Source: Flavobacterium sp. J27 (GTDB lineage: Bacteria > Bacteroidota > Bacteroidia > Flavobacteriales > Flavobacteriaceae). Taken from it: a stretch of 64,000 nt of DNA. Position numbers and translations under genes: made by a program. Each line of letters begins with the position of its first letter. Position 1 is the first letter of the stretch. A model generated the notes under the pieces. It searched no databases and was not told the origin of the DNA. It worked only from the letters and a program-made list of their open reading frames with translations. The stretch lies in the NCBI RefSeq assembly GCF_004303025.1, contig NZ_PJQW01000003.1, positions 1 to 64,000 on the forward strand, given 5' to 3'. This document shows, one piece after another, positions 42,309 to 51,430 of the stretch.

Positions 42309-43105
42309 ATGAATATTAAAAAAAGTGACTTCAAAAATCTCACAATGCCTAAACAATCTCCATGAACAACTCAATTTTATAGATTTAGAAATTGATAACG
42401 AGATTAAAAAGTGTGAAAATACAATTGAAATAACATTAAAATCAATATTTAATCTTAAGAAGTTTGTAATTAATTATAAATTTAAATCAGAAATTGAAGA
42501 AATTCATTTCTTTAAAGATATAAAACCTCAATTTACTTCAAAACTGATTTATTACAATATGGTTTATAAAATTGAAATGAAAAGACCTAATGGAGGTAAT
42601 CGTGTTTTTGTTTTAAAAAAATACTACAATAATGAATTGCAAAAGCTAAAAGCCTATTTTGATAACAAATTAGATTTTTACAAATATTATCGTTCAGGTA
42701 GTTCCTATCTTGATTATAAATATTTTCTTAGAGGGAAATACGATATACAACTAGCATTAGATAGCTATTACTTTGATTGAAACTGATAGTGTGTTTTCAA
42801 CCTCTCACGATTTCAAAGTAGCAAGAATTCTTGCAAACGATTTAATACAATTATACCTCGAAGACCAGTTGATTATGATAGAGAATAAAGACCTTGGGGA
42901 TAAATCACAACGCAAACCCAACGTGAAATTAATGTGGACTGGATCAAAAGTAGCTTTAATTGAATTAATGTATGCTTTGCATACCGAAGGAGTTTTCAAT
43001 AATGGAGCTGCGGATTTAAAAGATATAGCCGAATATTTTGAACATATTTTTGACATTGATTTAGGACAACTCATAAAGTTATTTTTCAAGAAACAATTTC
43101 TTTAA
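42309..43105 (+). pseudogene. Frameshifted RteC-domain gene 3
   Basis: The gene is homologous to the RteC protein at 37438-38208 but broken twice. After the ATG codons MNIKK at 42309 the frame is lost in an A run. The remainder continues in another frame (MTSKISQCLNNLHEQLNFID) to a stop at 42778-42780. There a tandem duplication of TTGA (CTTTGATTGAAAC versus CTTTGAAAC in the intact copy) shifts the frame, and the C-terminal part continues (STSHDFKVARILANDLIQLY onward). It is unlikely to make a full protein. Confidence 0.85.
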
Positions 43106-43413
43106 CTGTAAAAATGTAATCGATAAATACGAAAATTATCCACAATGCCTTAATGAAGATAAACTTTTTACCTGTCCTATCCAACCAAAAAATGAACGCC
43201 TACTTAAAAGGAAATAGCCGTAGTTTGTGTAATCGATAAAGGATTAACCTTTTACATCGCCCGACATACTTTCGCAACTACGGTAACACTAACTAATAGT
43301 ATTCCAATTGAAAGCGTAAGTAAAATACTTGGACATAAAAACTTAAGAACTACGCAACATTATGCAAAAGTATTGGATGAAAAAGTAAATGAGGATATGA
43401 AGATTTTGAAAGA
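42902..43413 (+). repeat. 512-bp direct repeat, copy 2
   Basis: This is the second copy of the block at 38005-38516, in the same orientation and of identical length, 4897 bp downstream. It includes the RteC C-terminal codons and the integrase relic. Confidence 0.8.
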
Positions 43414-43462
43414 TAAATTTATTATCAAAAATGAAATGTTTAAAATTAAAAAAATTAACTAA
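43116..43462 (+). pseudogene. Integrase 3' relic 2
   Basis: The same truncated, twice-shifted integrase tail as relic 1 (IDKYENYPQCLNEDKL, HIARHTFATTVTLTN, HKNLRTTQHYAKVLD). It keeps the Gln before His-Tyr that relic 1 has lost. Sharing both frame-disrupting changes with relic 1 shows that the block was already dead when it was copied. Confidence 0.85.
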
Positions 43463-43552
43463 CCAACTAAGTTATTGATTTAAAGCTAAAAAACTTATAA
43501 ATGAATGTGTAATTTATTTACAATATTAATTATTGATTACAATAAATTAATA

Positions 43553-43900
43553 CTACTTACCTGTAACTTCTTTTCTAAAATGAATTCCCCATTTCAGTAA
43601 CTCATTTAAAAGTCCTTTTGAGGAAATGCCAAGAGGTGTTAATTCATATTCAACTGCTACTGGCATACTATTATGAAGAGTGCGTGAAATGATTTTATTT
43701 TCTTCTAATGCTTTTAGCTCTTGTGAAAGCATTTTTGGGGATATATCTTCAATATCTCTTTTAATTTCACCAAATCTCTTTTTTCCAGATGTCAATGAAA
43801 TTATTATAGGAATTCTCCATTTTCCTTGTATTAATTCAATAGTATCTCTTGCAATTAATAGTTTAACTCGGCATATGTTTTCTTCTTTTCCTTCTCTCAT
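43553..43900 (-). CDS. HxlR-family transcriptional regulator 1
   Basis: This 115-residue winged-helix protein has the HxlR core: LIQGKWRIPIIISLTSGKKR, FGEIKRDIEDISPKMLSQEL, KALEENKIISR and VEYELTPLGISSKGLL. Many HxlR proteins sense electrophiles or quinones through an N-terminal cysteine. A Cys is present at the usual place (ENICRVKLLI). It is divergent from the pirin-nitroreductase-DoxX genes, with a 32-bp palindrome at its own promoter. Confidence 0.92.
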   Translation of the reverse strand: MREGKEENICRVKLLIARDTIELIQGKWRIPIIISLTSGKKRFGEIKRDIEDISPKMLSQELKALEENKIISRTLHNSMPVAVEYELTPLGISSKGLLNELLKWGIHFRKEVTGK

Positions 43901-43914
43901 ATTATTTTCATTAC

Positions 43915-43946
43915 TTACCCATTGGTAACTAGTTACTAATGGGTAA
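43915..43946. promoter_or_regulatory. HxlR operator-like palindrome 1
   Basis: TTACCCATTGGTAAC followed by TA and GTTACTAATGGGTAA is a 32-bp near-perfect palindrome 15 bases upstream of the hxlR-type start. Its GTAACTAGTTAC centre recurs in the site of the second HxlR gene. Confidence 0.7.
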
Positions 43947-44146
43947 CAAGTATCTTTTGGTAAGCAAAGATATGTAAATTTGTAACATAAAATAAAGCCC
44001 TATTGGGAACATATATTTGAAAATTAGATTATGAATAATTATTTTTTTCATTTTAAAAAAGCTTTTAAAGTATTCATTAGATAACTTTATTAGAATAAAT
44101 ATAATCTATTAAACTTTATTCAAATTCTATAAATGAAATTAAAAAC

Positions 44147-44872
44147 ATGATAGAAATAATAAAAAAGTCTCAACAGTACAATGAAATAATATTTAACAAT
44201 AAATTTTTTGGTAACAAACCGGTTTCAACTGAACAAAAAAATATAAAACCTTATTCAAATCTTTTTTATTGGAATCATGGTTTTGCTAAGGAGTCTATTG
44301 AATTTCCTTTACACCCACATCAAGGATTTGAGATTATGACATTTGTATTAGAAGGAAGACAGGAACACTTTGATACATTGACAAAAAAATGGATTCCTTT
44401 AAATAAAGGTGATTTTCAAATTATAAAATCAAATTCGGGTATATATCATGCAGAAAAATTAGATGCTGGCACAAGTGGATTTCAAATTTGGTTTGACCCA
44501 AATTTTAAACTCTCATTAAATCAACCACCTTCATATAAGGATTATAAGTCGTCCGATTTTAGAGCTAAAATTATCAATGGTATTAAAACAATTACTTATA
44601 TCGGGGATGGTAGTGAAGTTGAAACGTTAACTCCAAATATTGCGATTAAGAAATTTATTTTTGAAAAAAAATCCAAAGAAATTATTTTTTTAAAAAAAGA
44701 AAAAAGCTACACTTTTTATATGGTTGAAGGAGAAGGTATGATTCAAAATAATTTTATCGAAAAAGATGATGCCATTAGAATCTCAGGGGCAGATAATATA
44801 GAATTCGAATTTATTGGAGTATTGTTTTGTGTAGAAGCAAATACTATTCAAGAATACAAAACTTTCTGCTAA
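44147..44872 (+). CDS. Pirin-family protein
   Basis: This 241-residue bicupin has the pirin metal-site pattern: NHGFAKESIEFPLHPHQGFE, with His residues of the first cupin, then FVLEGRQEHFD and IKSNSGIYHAEKL. Pirins bind Fe and some oxidise flavonols such as quercetin. The enzyme's real substrate here is unknown. It begins the cassette divergent from HxlR regulator 1, and a nitroreductase gene follows after 30 bases. Confidence 0.87.
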   Translation: MIEIIKKSQQYNEIIFNNKFFGNKPVSTEQKNIKPYSNLFYWNHGFAKESIEFPLHPHQGFEIMTFVLEGRQEHFDTLTKKWIPLNKGDFQIIKSNSGIYHAEKLDAGTSGFQIWFDPNFKLSLNQPPSYKDYKSSDFRAKIINGIKTITYIGDGSEVETLTPNIAIKKFIFEKKSKEIIFLKKEKSYTFYMVEGEGMIQNNFIEKDDAIRISGADNIEFEFIGVLFCVEANTIQEYKTFC

Positions 44873-44902
44873 ATATATTAACAAAAATTATAATAATAAA
44901 TT

Positions 44903-45529
44903 ATGGAAATTTTAGATGTTTTAAACTGGCGATACGCTACAAAGAAGTATAATAAACAAAAAGTATCTGATGAAAAAATAAAAAAAATAATCTCAGCTAT
45001 TAATTTCTCCGCTTCATCGTTGGGAATTCAACCATATCGTCTTTTTTTGATTGAAAACAACGATTTAAGAAAAAAATTGAGTGCAGCTTCATTTAATCCT
45101 CAAGTACAAGAGGCTTCACATTTAATACTATTTGCAGCCTTTGATTCAATAAAGCAAGAATCAATAGAAAATTATATCAATCTTATTGCTAAAGTAAGAC
45201 AAATGCCTGTTGAAAAACTAATTGATTTTAAAGGTATGTTACAAGGCTTGCTAAATAACACGGATCAAGAGAATTTTATTTGGTCTTCAAAGCAAGCCTA
45301 TATTGGCTTAGGAACAGGATTAATTGCTGCTGCTTCCGAAAAAGTGGATGCTACACCAATGGAAGGTTTTAACGCAGAGGAATTTGATAAGTTATTAGGA
45401 TTAAACGAAAAAGGGCTTAAGAGCGTTGTATTGCTTGCATTAGGCTATAGAGATGAAGAAAATGATTTTTTGGCCAAGCTTAAAAAAGTTCGTTTACCCA
45501 TTGCAGAATTTGTGTTGCATTTAAAGTAA
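44903..45529 (+). CDS. Nitroreductase-family NAD(P)H-dependent oxidoreductase
   Basis: This 208-residue flavoprotein is of the NfsB/nitroreductase family. The FMN-binding start WRYATKKYNKQKVSDEKIKK, then SASSLGIQPYRLFLIEN and the C-terminal LKSVVLLALGYRDEENDFLA, with basic KVRLP near the end, match the family. Typical substrates are quinones and nitroaromatics. It is co-oriented with the pirin and DoxX genes under the divergent HxlR regulator. Confidence 0.92.
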   Translation: MEILDVLNWRYATKKYNKQKVSDEKIKKIISAINFSASSLGIQPYRLFLIENNDLRKKLSAASFNPQVQEASHLILFAAFDSIKQESIENYINLIAKVRQMPVEKLIDFKGMLQGLLNNTDQENFIWSSKQAYIGLGTGLIAAASEKVDATPMEGFNAEEFDKLLGLNEKGLKSVVLLALGYRDEENDFLAKLKKVRLPIAEFVLHLK

Positions 45530-45546
45530 CCTAATTTTTTTAGAAA

Positions 45547-45915
45547 ATGAATATAGTTGTTTGGATATTTCAAGTAGTACTTTCAATATTTTTCATCTTG
45601 CCAGGCATTGTCAAGATTAGAAATTCCAAGAAACAACATATTGCTGATGGTCACATTAAATCTGGTCAATCTATATTACCTATTCGGATATTAGGTGTAT
45701 TAGAATTATTGGGATGCATAGGAATTGTTTTGCCATGGTATAGTAGTGTCTTACCAATTCTAACTCCAATTACAAGTGTATGTTTTTGTTTATTAATGCT
45801 TGCCGACACAGTAGTTCATTTAATGAAGAAAGAATACAAAATGATGCCTATGTTAGTCGTTGTTTTTACTTTATCTTTCTTAGTTGCTTATTATAGATTT
45901 GGAGATTTTTTGTAG
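45547..45915 (+). CDS. DoxX-family membrane protein 1
   Basis: This 122-residue protein has four hydrophobic spans typical of DoxX-like proteins: VVWIFQVVLSIFFILPGIVK, then ILGVLELLGCIGIVLPW, TSVCFCLLMLADTVVHLM and VVFTLSFLVAYYRFGDFL. DoxX proteins are linked to thiol or quinone redox at the membrane. It is 17 bases after the nitroreductase gene, so they form one operon. Confidence 0.85.
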   Translation: MNIVVWIFQVVLSIFFILPGIVKIRNSKKQHIADGHIKSGQSILPIRILGVLELLGCIGIVLPWYSSVLPILTPITSVCFCLLMLADTVVHLMKKEYKMMPMLVVVFTLSFLVAYYRFGDFL

Positions 45916-46015
45916 AAAATTAAAAACCTTAATTTGGCTAAAGCTTTTCTCAATTTGGATACATCCAATCTTTACTTATTACTCAATTTTGTGTTGTAAT
46001 TTAAAATTAAACAAA

Positions 46016-46963
46016 ATGACAAGTAAAAATTTAATTAAAAAGACATCGTATATGTCTGTAAGTCCTATAGTAATAGAAGCTCCCAATCGTTTGGTTGATA
46101 TGGAACTCCGAGTTTCTGCGCCTTTAAATGGCCATAATTTACCTATCATACTAATTTCTCACGGAGTAGGTTGGTCAAACTTTCTTTCTTCTTATCGTGG
46201 ATATGAGCCTCTTGTAGAGTGTTTTGCACCAAACGGTTTTGTGGTAATTCAACCCACCCACTTAGAAGCCAAAAGCTTAGATTTACCCAAGGATGGTCCT
46301 GAAGGAGCACTGTACTGGAAATCAAGAGCCAAAGATTTTCATTTTATTCTCGATAATTTAGATGAAATTATTAGTAAAGTTCCGAGTTTAGAAGGTCGTG
46401 TTGATAAAGATAGTATTGCTATTGTGGGTCACTCAATGGGAGGACACACTGTAGGAATGCTTGCTGGCATGGAAGTAAAAGATAATGTAGATGGTTCTAT
46501 TACTAATCTTGAAGAGCCACGAATAAAAGCATTTGTAATGTATGGTACTCCTGGTATTGGGAAAGATTTAGCACTAACGGCAGCTGAGAAATTTCCAATT
46601 TTTATAGATGCTGAGTTCTCTAAAATGCATCGTGAAGTATTGCTAGTAGTTGGAGATATAGATGCACATCCATTCTTTTCTGAAAGAAGCGATTGGCGAC
46701 AAGACGCTTACAATTACAGTCCTGGTAAAAAAAGCATGTTATTGGTAAAAAATACCCATCATATGCTAGGCGGTATATCTGGCTATGATTGTGACGAAGC
46801 AGCACAGCTTCAAGATGAAAATCCTGAAACCATGAATTTTGTAAGAGAATCTACATTAGCTTATATTAAGAGTGCTTTAAATCCATTAGATACATCATGG
46901 ATTGATTTGAAATTGCAACTTCAAAAGGATTCTGATGCAAAAGGAATTATAAAAACTAAATAA
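46016..46963 (+). CDS. Alpha/beta-hydrolase (PAF-acetylhydrolase/chlorophyllase-like)
   Basis: About 315 residues from the ATG at 46016 (MTSKNLIKKTSYMSVSPIVI). An open frame extends 5' to 45884, but it overlaps doxX and gives no family sequence. Nucleophile elbow AIVGHSMGGHTVGM, oxyanion region LPIILISHGVGWSNFLSSYR and late His in KNTHHMLGG are visible. The substrate is unknown. The family includes esterases acting on esterified lipids. It lies between the HxlR-linked operon and an AraC-type regulator. Confidence 0.82.
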   Translation: MTSKNLIKKTSYMSVSPIVIEAPNRLVDMELRVSAPLNGHNLPIILISHGVGWSNFLSSYRGYEPLVECFAPNGFVVIQPTHLEAKSLDLPKDGPEGALYWKSRAKDFHFILDNLDEIISKVPSLEGRVDKDSIAIVGHSMGGHTVGMLAGMEVKDNVDGSITNLEEPRIKAFVMYGTPGIGKDLALTAAEKFPIFIDAEFSKMHREVLLVVGDIDAHPFFSERSDWRQDAYNYSPGKKSMLLVKNTHHMLGGISGYDCDEAAQLQDENPETMNFVRESTLAYIKSALNPLDTSWIDLKLQLQKDSDAKGIIKTK

Positions 46964-46975
46964 TTATTATACATA

Positions 46976-47902
46976 ATGATGAAAAAAAGAGCAAATACAG
47001 TTCATCGTATCAAGACTTTAATAGAATTACATGAAAGATTAGGTGTTGCAAAACCAATGCATCCATTAGTTAGTGTTATAAATAACAGCAATAATACTGT
47101 GGCTACTGAGAATATGCCAAAGTCATTTTCACTAGATTTTTATAAAATTACTTTTGAACCTAATTTATCAGGTAAATCGATCATCAAGTATGGTCAACAA
47201 CTATTAGATTTTAATGACGGGGGACTATTTTTCTTATCACCTAATCAAGTCGTAACTTCTATTGAAGAAGACATTGATCATACTGGATTTGCTCTTTTAA
47301 TTCATCCTAACATTTTTCAAGGACATACATTAGCAACAAAAATTAAGAGGTATAATTTTTTCTCATATGCTGTGAATGAGGCGTTACATCTTTCTGATAA
47401 AGAAAAAAATATGATTGTCTCTTTGTTTCTTGCAATTGAAGAAGAGTTAAGTAACAGAATTGATGAATACAGTCAAGATGTGATTTTATCTCAAATTGAA
47501 TTATTTTTAAATTATGCCAATAGATTTTACAAAAGACAATTTATTACTCGCAAAGCTATAAATAGTAATCTATTGCAAAAATTTGAAATTCTTATAGATG
47601 ATTACTTTGAGTCAGGAAAAACTTTAACATCAGGTACTCCAACAGTAAAATATTTTGCTGATAAATTATTTATTTCACCAGGCTATTTAAGTGACATGAT
47701 GCGCTCTTTGTTAGGAATTAATGCTCAACAATATATTCAGGACAAATTAATCTCCATGGCCAAGGAAAAACTTTCTTCTACAGAGCTTTCTATAAGTGAA
47801 ATTTCATTTAAACTAGGTTTTGAGCATAGTCAAAGTTTTAGTAAATTTTTTAAAACTAAAACTAAACTAACACCTTTACAGTTCAGACAGTCCTTTAATT
47901 GA
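46976..47902 (+). CDS. AraC-family transcriptional regulator 2
   Basis: This 308-residue protein has an N-terminal sensor domain (residues about 25-160; SFSLDFYKITFEPNLSGKSI) and a C-terminal AraC DNA-binding domain ending ELSISEISFKLGFEHSQSFS followed by KFFKTKTKLTPLQFRQSF. It follows the hydrolase gene by 12 bases, so it may be co-transcribed and regulate its own cassette. A second ATG one codon downstream could also be used. Confidence 0.9.
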   Translation: MMKKRANTVHRIKTLIELHERLGVAKPMHPLVSVINNSNNTVATENMPKSFSLDFYKITFEPNLSGKSIIKYGQQLLDFNDGGLFFLSPNQVVTSIEEDIDHTGFALLIHPNIFQGHTLATKIKRYNFFSYAVNEALHLSDKEKNMIVSLFLAIEEELSNRIDEYSQDVILSQIELFLNYANRFYKRQFITRKAINSNLLQKFEILIDDYFESGKTLTSGTPTVKYFADKLFISPGYLSDMMRSLLGINAQQYIQDKLISMAKEKLSSTELSISEISFKLGFEHSQSFSKFFKTKTKLTPLQFRQSFN

Positions 47903-47995
47903 AGTTTATAGAATAATAATATATATTAAATTTTATAATACATCTTAATTTATGTTTTTCAACAATAGAATCTTTTAGGTAAACTAATCAAAAAT

Positions 47996-48301
47996 ATGAA
48001 AATACATAACAATTACTTTTTAAACTTATTCATTGAATCAATTTTATTCCTAATACTAATTAATCTAGCAAATTTTATTTTTGAAATAATAATTATTGAC
48101 GACAATATAATTGATATTTCTTTCAATAAAGGCTACTGTGCTATTAATAAAAAACAGATTGGTTTTCATGTTTTTTCTAATCTTATTGTTATGATAGTAC
48201 TTTTATTTCTTTTAGATATAAAGAAAGGAGGAAAAGAATGGTGTGAGCGCTTATCAAAAAAAGTAAAAAAAAATATAAAATTGAAAAAAAATAATTGGTA
48301 A
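47996..48301 (+). CDS. Small two-span membrane protein
   Basis: This 101-residue protein has two hydrophobic spans (LFIESILFLILINLANFIFE, and VFSNLIVMIVLLFLL) separated by a loop with Cys. A basic tail KKVKKNIKLKKNNW ends at the next integrase relic. I know no homologue. The tail runs into A-rich sequence beside the relic, so the true C terminus may have been lost in the rearrangement. Confidence 0.4.
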   Translation: MKIHNNYFLNLFIESILFLILINLANFIFEIIIIDDNIIDISFNKGYCAINKKQIGFHVFSNLIVMIVLLFLLDIKKGGKEWCERLSKKVKKNIKLKKNNW

Positions 48302-48420
48302 GCAAAATACTTGGGTATAAAAAATTGCGAACCACTCGACACTATGTTAAGCTTTCAGATAGAAAAGTAGTTTAGGATATGAGAGTTTTAAGAGAAAAAT
48401 TTGCTACAAAAAACGATTAT
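48302..48420 (+). pseudogene. Integrase 3' relic 3
   Basis: The sequence reads SKILGYKKLRTTRHYVKLSD followed by RKVV, a stop codon, and DMRVLREKFA. This is the last ~40 codons of a tyrosine integrase, with the His of LGH mutated to Tyr. Confidence 0.75.
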
Positions 48421-48856
48421 TTTAAAATTCATAATATTAAAATTTCAATATTCCGTACTTTGTGTTATGTTTTCCTTTTTATGTGTTAAATGACTGCAAA
48501 GTTATTATTTAAATCTATAAGTTTAAAAAGAAAATAACTTAGCATTTGTAAAATGAACCAATAAGAAAATTTAGTAGTATAATAACCCCAATTGTGTCAT
48601 AAGATAGAATTAAGATAGTAGCTAAAAAAAGCAAAAATATCCCTGTCTATTCTATGGCTGACGATTTTTAAAAATGTAATGGAAATTTTAGATAGGCTTT
48701 TAAAGAATACAATCAAAGATTGATACCTTTTATTGAAGAATTAAATTAAACTTACATGGAATTGTTTTCACGAAATAGAAAATAATAACAAGAACCTTTT
48801 AATATCTTTGTCTTGTGATAGTTGTAATAATCATTACCTGAAAATAATTTATTAAA
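48421..48856 (+). other. AT-rich gap after integrase relic 3
   Basis: No gene is supported in these 436 bases. A short broken frame around 48640-48745 (YSMADDF, then a few stops, then EYNQRLIPFIEELN) looks like the remains of an unidentified gene. Confidence 0.5.
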
Positions 48857-49441
48857 ATGAATACCCAGCCTATTATAGATCATTTGACGAGTTACTTGCC
48901 TTTAAAAGAAGAGGAAATAAAAGAATTAGAAACTAAATTATTAGAAAGAAATATTAAACGTAAACAATTTATTTTACAAGAGGGTGATATTTGCAAACAT
49001 TATACTTTTGTTGTAAAAGGTTGTTTTAAAATGTATAAAGTTGACAAAAATGGAAATGAGCATAATCTACAGTTTACTATAGAAAATGGTTGGATTGGTG
49101 ATTTAGGTAGTTTTTATTCTAATAAGCCTAGTGAATTATATATTGAAGCAATGGAATCTTCCATTATACTTCAAATAGAGAAAAAAAATCTTTTACACTT
49201 ATATACCAATTATTTAGTTTTCAACAGGATTTTCAGAGTATTAGTAGAAAATGCATTTATCAGACTTCAAAAAAGAGTACTTCAAAATATTAGTTCTACA
49301 GCTGAAGAACGATATGTAGATTTTATTGAAAATTATCCCAGTCTATTTAATAGAATTTCAAACGTTCAAATAGCTTCTTTTTTAGGTGTTACCCCAGAAT
49401 TTCTTAGCAAAATAAGAAAAGACCTCACTTCAAAAATATAA
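48857..49441 (+). CDS. Crp/Fnr-family transcriptional regulator 2
   Basis: This 194-residue protein has the cyclic-nucleotide-type barrel (FILQEGDICKHYTFVVKGCF, NGWIGDLGSFYSNKPSELYI) and a C-terminal helix-turn-helix (NVQIASFLGVTPEFLSKIRK). It is similar in size and layout to regulators 1 and 3 in this island. It opens a cassette of NmrA-like, beta-propeller and SnoaL-like genes, which it probably controls. Confidence 0.9.
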   Translation: MNTQPIIDHLTSYLPLKEEEIKELETKLLERNIKRKQFILQEGDICKHYTFVVKGCFKMYKVDKNGNEHNLQFTIENGWIGDLGSFYSNKPSELYIEAMESSIILQIEKKNLLHLYTNYLVFNRIFRVLVENAFIRLQKRVLQNISSTAEERYVDFIENYPSLFNRISNVQIASFLGVTPEFLSKIRKDLTSKI

Positions 49442-49539
49442 AAACCTTAATCTAGTTTAAGATTTTTTCTTAAGATATCTTATAAGTACACTTTTAGTAC
49501 TTGTTTCATCTTTGCATTATTAATTTAAAATGATAAAAG

Positions 49540-50418
49540 ATGAATAAAAAAACAATTGTTGTAATTGGTGCAACAGGTATGCAAGGTAAAGGAGTTGTAA
49601 AATTTCTTGATGAAAACGGCTCTTTTAATGTAAGAGCAATTACCAGAAATCCAGACAACTATTCAGGAAAAGCAAATGAAGTTGTAAAAGCGGATTTAAA
49701 TGAGGTAAATACTTTAAAAGAGGCATTTAAAAATGCCTATGGTGTTTTTGTAGTAACCAATTTTACAGAACATCAAGATGAACTTTCACAAGTCAAAAAT
49801 GTTATTGAAGCCGCAAAAATTAATGGAATTCAACATTTTATTTGGTCAACACTTCCAAATGTCGAAGTAATAAGCAAAGGTAAATTTAATGTTCCCTTTT
49901 TTACAGGCAAAGCAAAAGCTAATAAATTAGTGACAAATGCGGGTTTTAAATACCATACTTTTGTTCAACCTCCTTTTTATTTTCAAAATTTTAGTGGAAT
50001 ATTAGCTCCAATGTTAAAACAAGATGGCACCATTGGATGGACATTCCCAATCAATCCTAAACAAAAATCAATTCACTTAGGAGATATCAATGATTTAGGA
50101 AAAGTAGTTACTGGCGCATTTTCCAATCCTGAGAAAGTTGGAAATGGAAGCATGCTGTCTTTTGTAACTCAAATAAGCAGTTTTAACGAAATTATTGAAA
50201 CCTATAAAGGTAACGGAAAGGATTACAGTTTTACTCAAGTAAATCGAGAAGTGTTTTCTACCTTTTTTGAAGGAGCAAATTTATATGCTGAAATGTTTGG
50301 TTATATTGAAGAATATAGTTTCATGGGACCAAATTCTGAAGCTTCAATAGCATTAGCAAAAGAAATAGCAGTAGAGTCTTTTACAACGTTAGACGAATGG
50401 ATAAAACAAAATAATTAA
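49540..50418 (+). CDS. NmrA/HSCARG-like NAD(P)-binding protein
   Basis: This 292-residue atypical SDR has cofactor motif VVIGATGMQGKGVVKFL and GVFVVTNFTEHQDEL, with no classical YxxxK catalytic pair in the usual place. Members act as redox sensors or as quinone or isoflavone-type reductases. It lies 98 bases after Crp-type regulator 2. Those bases contain the palindromic stretch TTAAGATATCTTATAA (about 49470-49486). Confidence 0.85.
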   Translation: MNKKTIVVIGATGMQGKGVVKFLDENGSFNVRAITRNPDNYSGKANEVVKADLNEVNTLKEAFKNAYGVFVVTNFTEHQDELSQVKNVIEAAKINGIQHFIWSTLPNVEVISKGKFNVPFFTGKAKANKLVTNAGFKYHTFVQPPFYFQNFSGILAPMLKQDGTIGWTFPINPKQKSIHLGDINDLGKVVTGAFSNPEKVGNGSMLSFVTQISSFNEIIETYKGNGKDYSFTQVNREVFSTFFEGANLYAEMFGYIEEYSFMGPNSEASIALAKEIAVESFTTLDEWIKQNN

Positions 50419-50422
50419 TGTT

Positions 50423-51421
50423 ATGGTAGCAAATTTTAAAAAAATGTCATTCACTGCAATCTTAATTTTAAGTATGCTGTCATCTTGTTCAGATGTTGAT
50501 AATCCTATAGGTATTCCACCTTTGCCTGCTACAATTGAAATAGGAACAAATGCTTCTCCAGAAGATGTAAAAGAGTATAATGGTTTTTTATATACTTCAA
50601 ATTTTTTTACAGGTGCAATAACTCGTGTGAAATTAAGTGATCTATCAACAAGTACTTTTGTTTCAGCACCCACAAGTGTTTATAATGCGGGTTGGGGACT
50701 AAATATTAATCCTTCTAAAAATTGGTTGCTAAGTATTCGAAACAAACCCTATGATTTCAATCCAGCTAATGCTATTGGACAGATGGGAATAGTAAATGCG
50801 TATAATATCGAAACTGGTGTACTAGAGAGAAGTTGGAATTTACCAGAAGGATGCATCGGAAATGCTATTGATGTGGATAATGCAGGAAATATATATGTGA
50901 GTGATATTGGACCAAACGCTAGAATAGTTAAAATAGATGTTATTACGAATGTAGTTTCTGTGTGGGCTGATGGAACCAATTTTACAGACGGAGGCTTTGG
51001 ACTTGGTGGAATGATTTTCAATAAGACGAACGGCTTTTATTACAGTCAAAATAAAAAATTATTTTTTGTAGGTATTGATTCAAATGGGGCTGCACAAGAG
51101 TCTATTGAAGTAAACACTGGCGGTGCTGAAGTGGATGCAGATGGCATGACTTGGGCTGGGAACAATACAATTTATTATAATTTTAATGATGTCTTTATTT
51201 CAGGTGCACAAGGTTTTACAGGCAAAATCGTTTTAAGTAATACAACCACAGGAATCCATTCAATTTATCAAACAGGATTACGAGATTCTTCGGGCATATT
51301 TTTTAGTAGTTATGCAAATTCAAATTACCTTTTTGTTTGTGAATCACAGTTTGGTTATGCCTTTGGCATTGATAACGGAAACCCAGCAAATCCCTTTATA
51401 ATTAAAGTTTATAAACAATAA
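50423..51421 (+). CDS. SMP-30/gluconolactonase-like beta-propeller lipoprotein
   Basis: This 332-residue protein has a lipoprotein signal (MSFTAILILSMLSSCSDVDN, lipobox LSSC), so it is anchored in a membrane. The mature part has repeated strand motifs such as ENGFLY-like turns, GNAIDVDNAGNIYVSDIGPN and GGAEVDADGMTWAGNNTIYY, typical of NHL/SMP-30 propellers, which include lactonases. The substrate is unknown. It starts 4 bases after the NmrA-like gene, so they form one operon. Confidence 0.8.
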   Translation: MVANFKKMSFTAILILSMLSSCSDVDNPIGIPPLPATIEIGTNASPEDVKEYNGFLYTSNFFTGAITRVKLSDLSTSTFVSAPTSVYNAGWGLNINPSKNWLLSIRNKPYDFNPANAIGQMGIVNAYNIETGVLERSWNLPEGCIGNAIDVDNAGNIYVSDIGPNARIVKIDVITNVVSVWADGTNFTDGGFGLGGMIFNKTNGFYYSQNKKLFFVGIDSNGAAQESIEVNTGGAEVDADGMTWAGNNTIYYNFNDVFISGAQGFTGKIVLSNTTTGIHSIYQTGLRDSSGIFFSSYANSNYLFVCESQFGYAFGIDNGNPANPFIIKVYKQ

Positions 51422-51430
51422 AAAAACAAA

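Noticed and set aside
45884..46015. 5' extension of the alpha/beta-hydrolase frame
   Set aside because: It overlaps the doxX gene, contributes no conserved sequence, and a good ATG is available at 46016.
48640..48760. Possible small gene around the YSMADDF frame
   Set aside because: It is interrupted by stops within a few codons. At most it is a decayed remnant of an unidentified gene.
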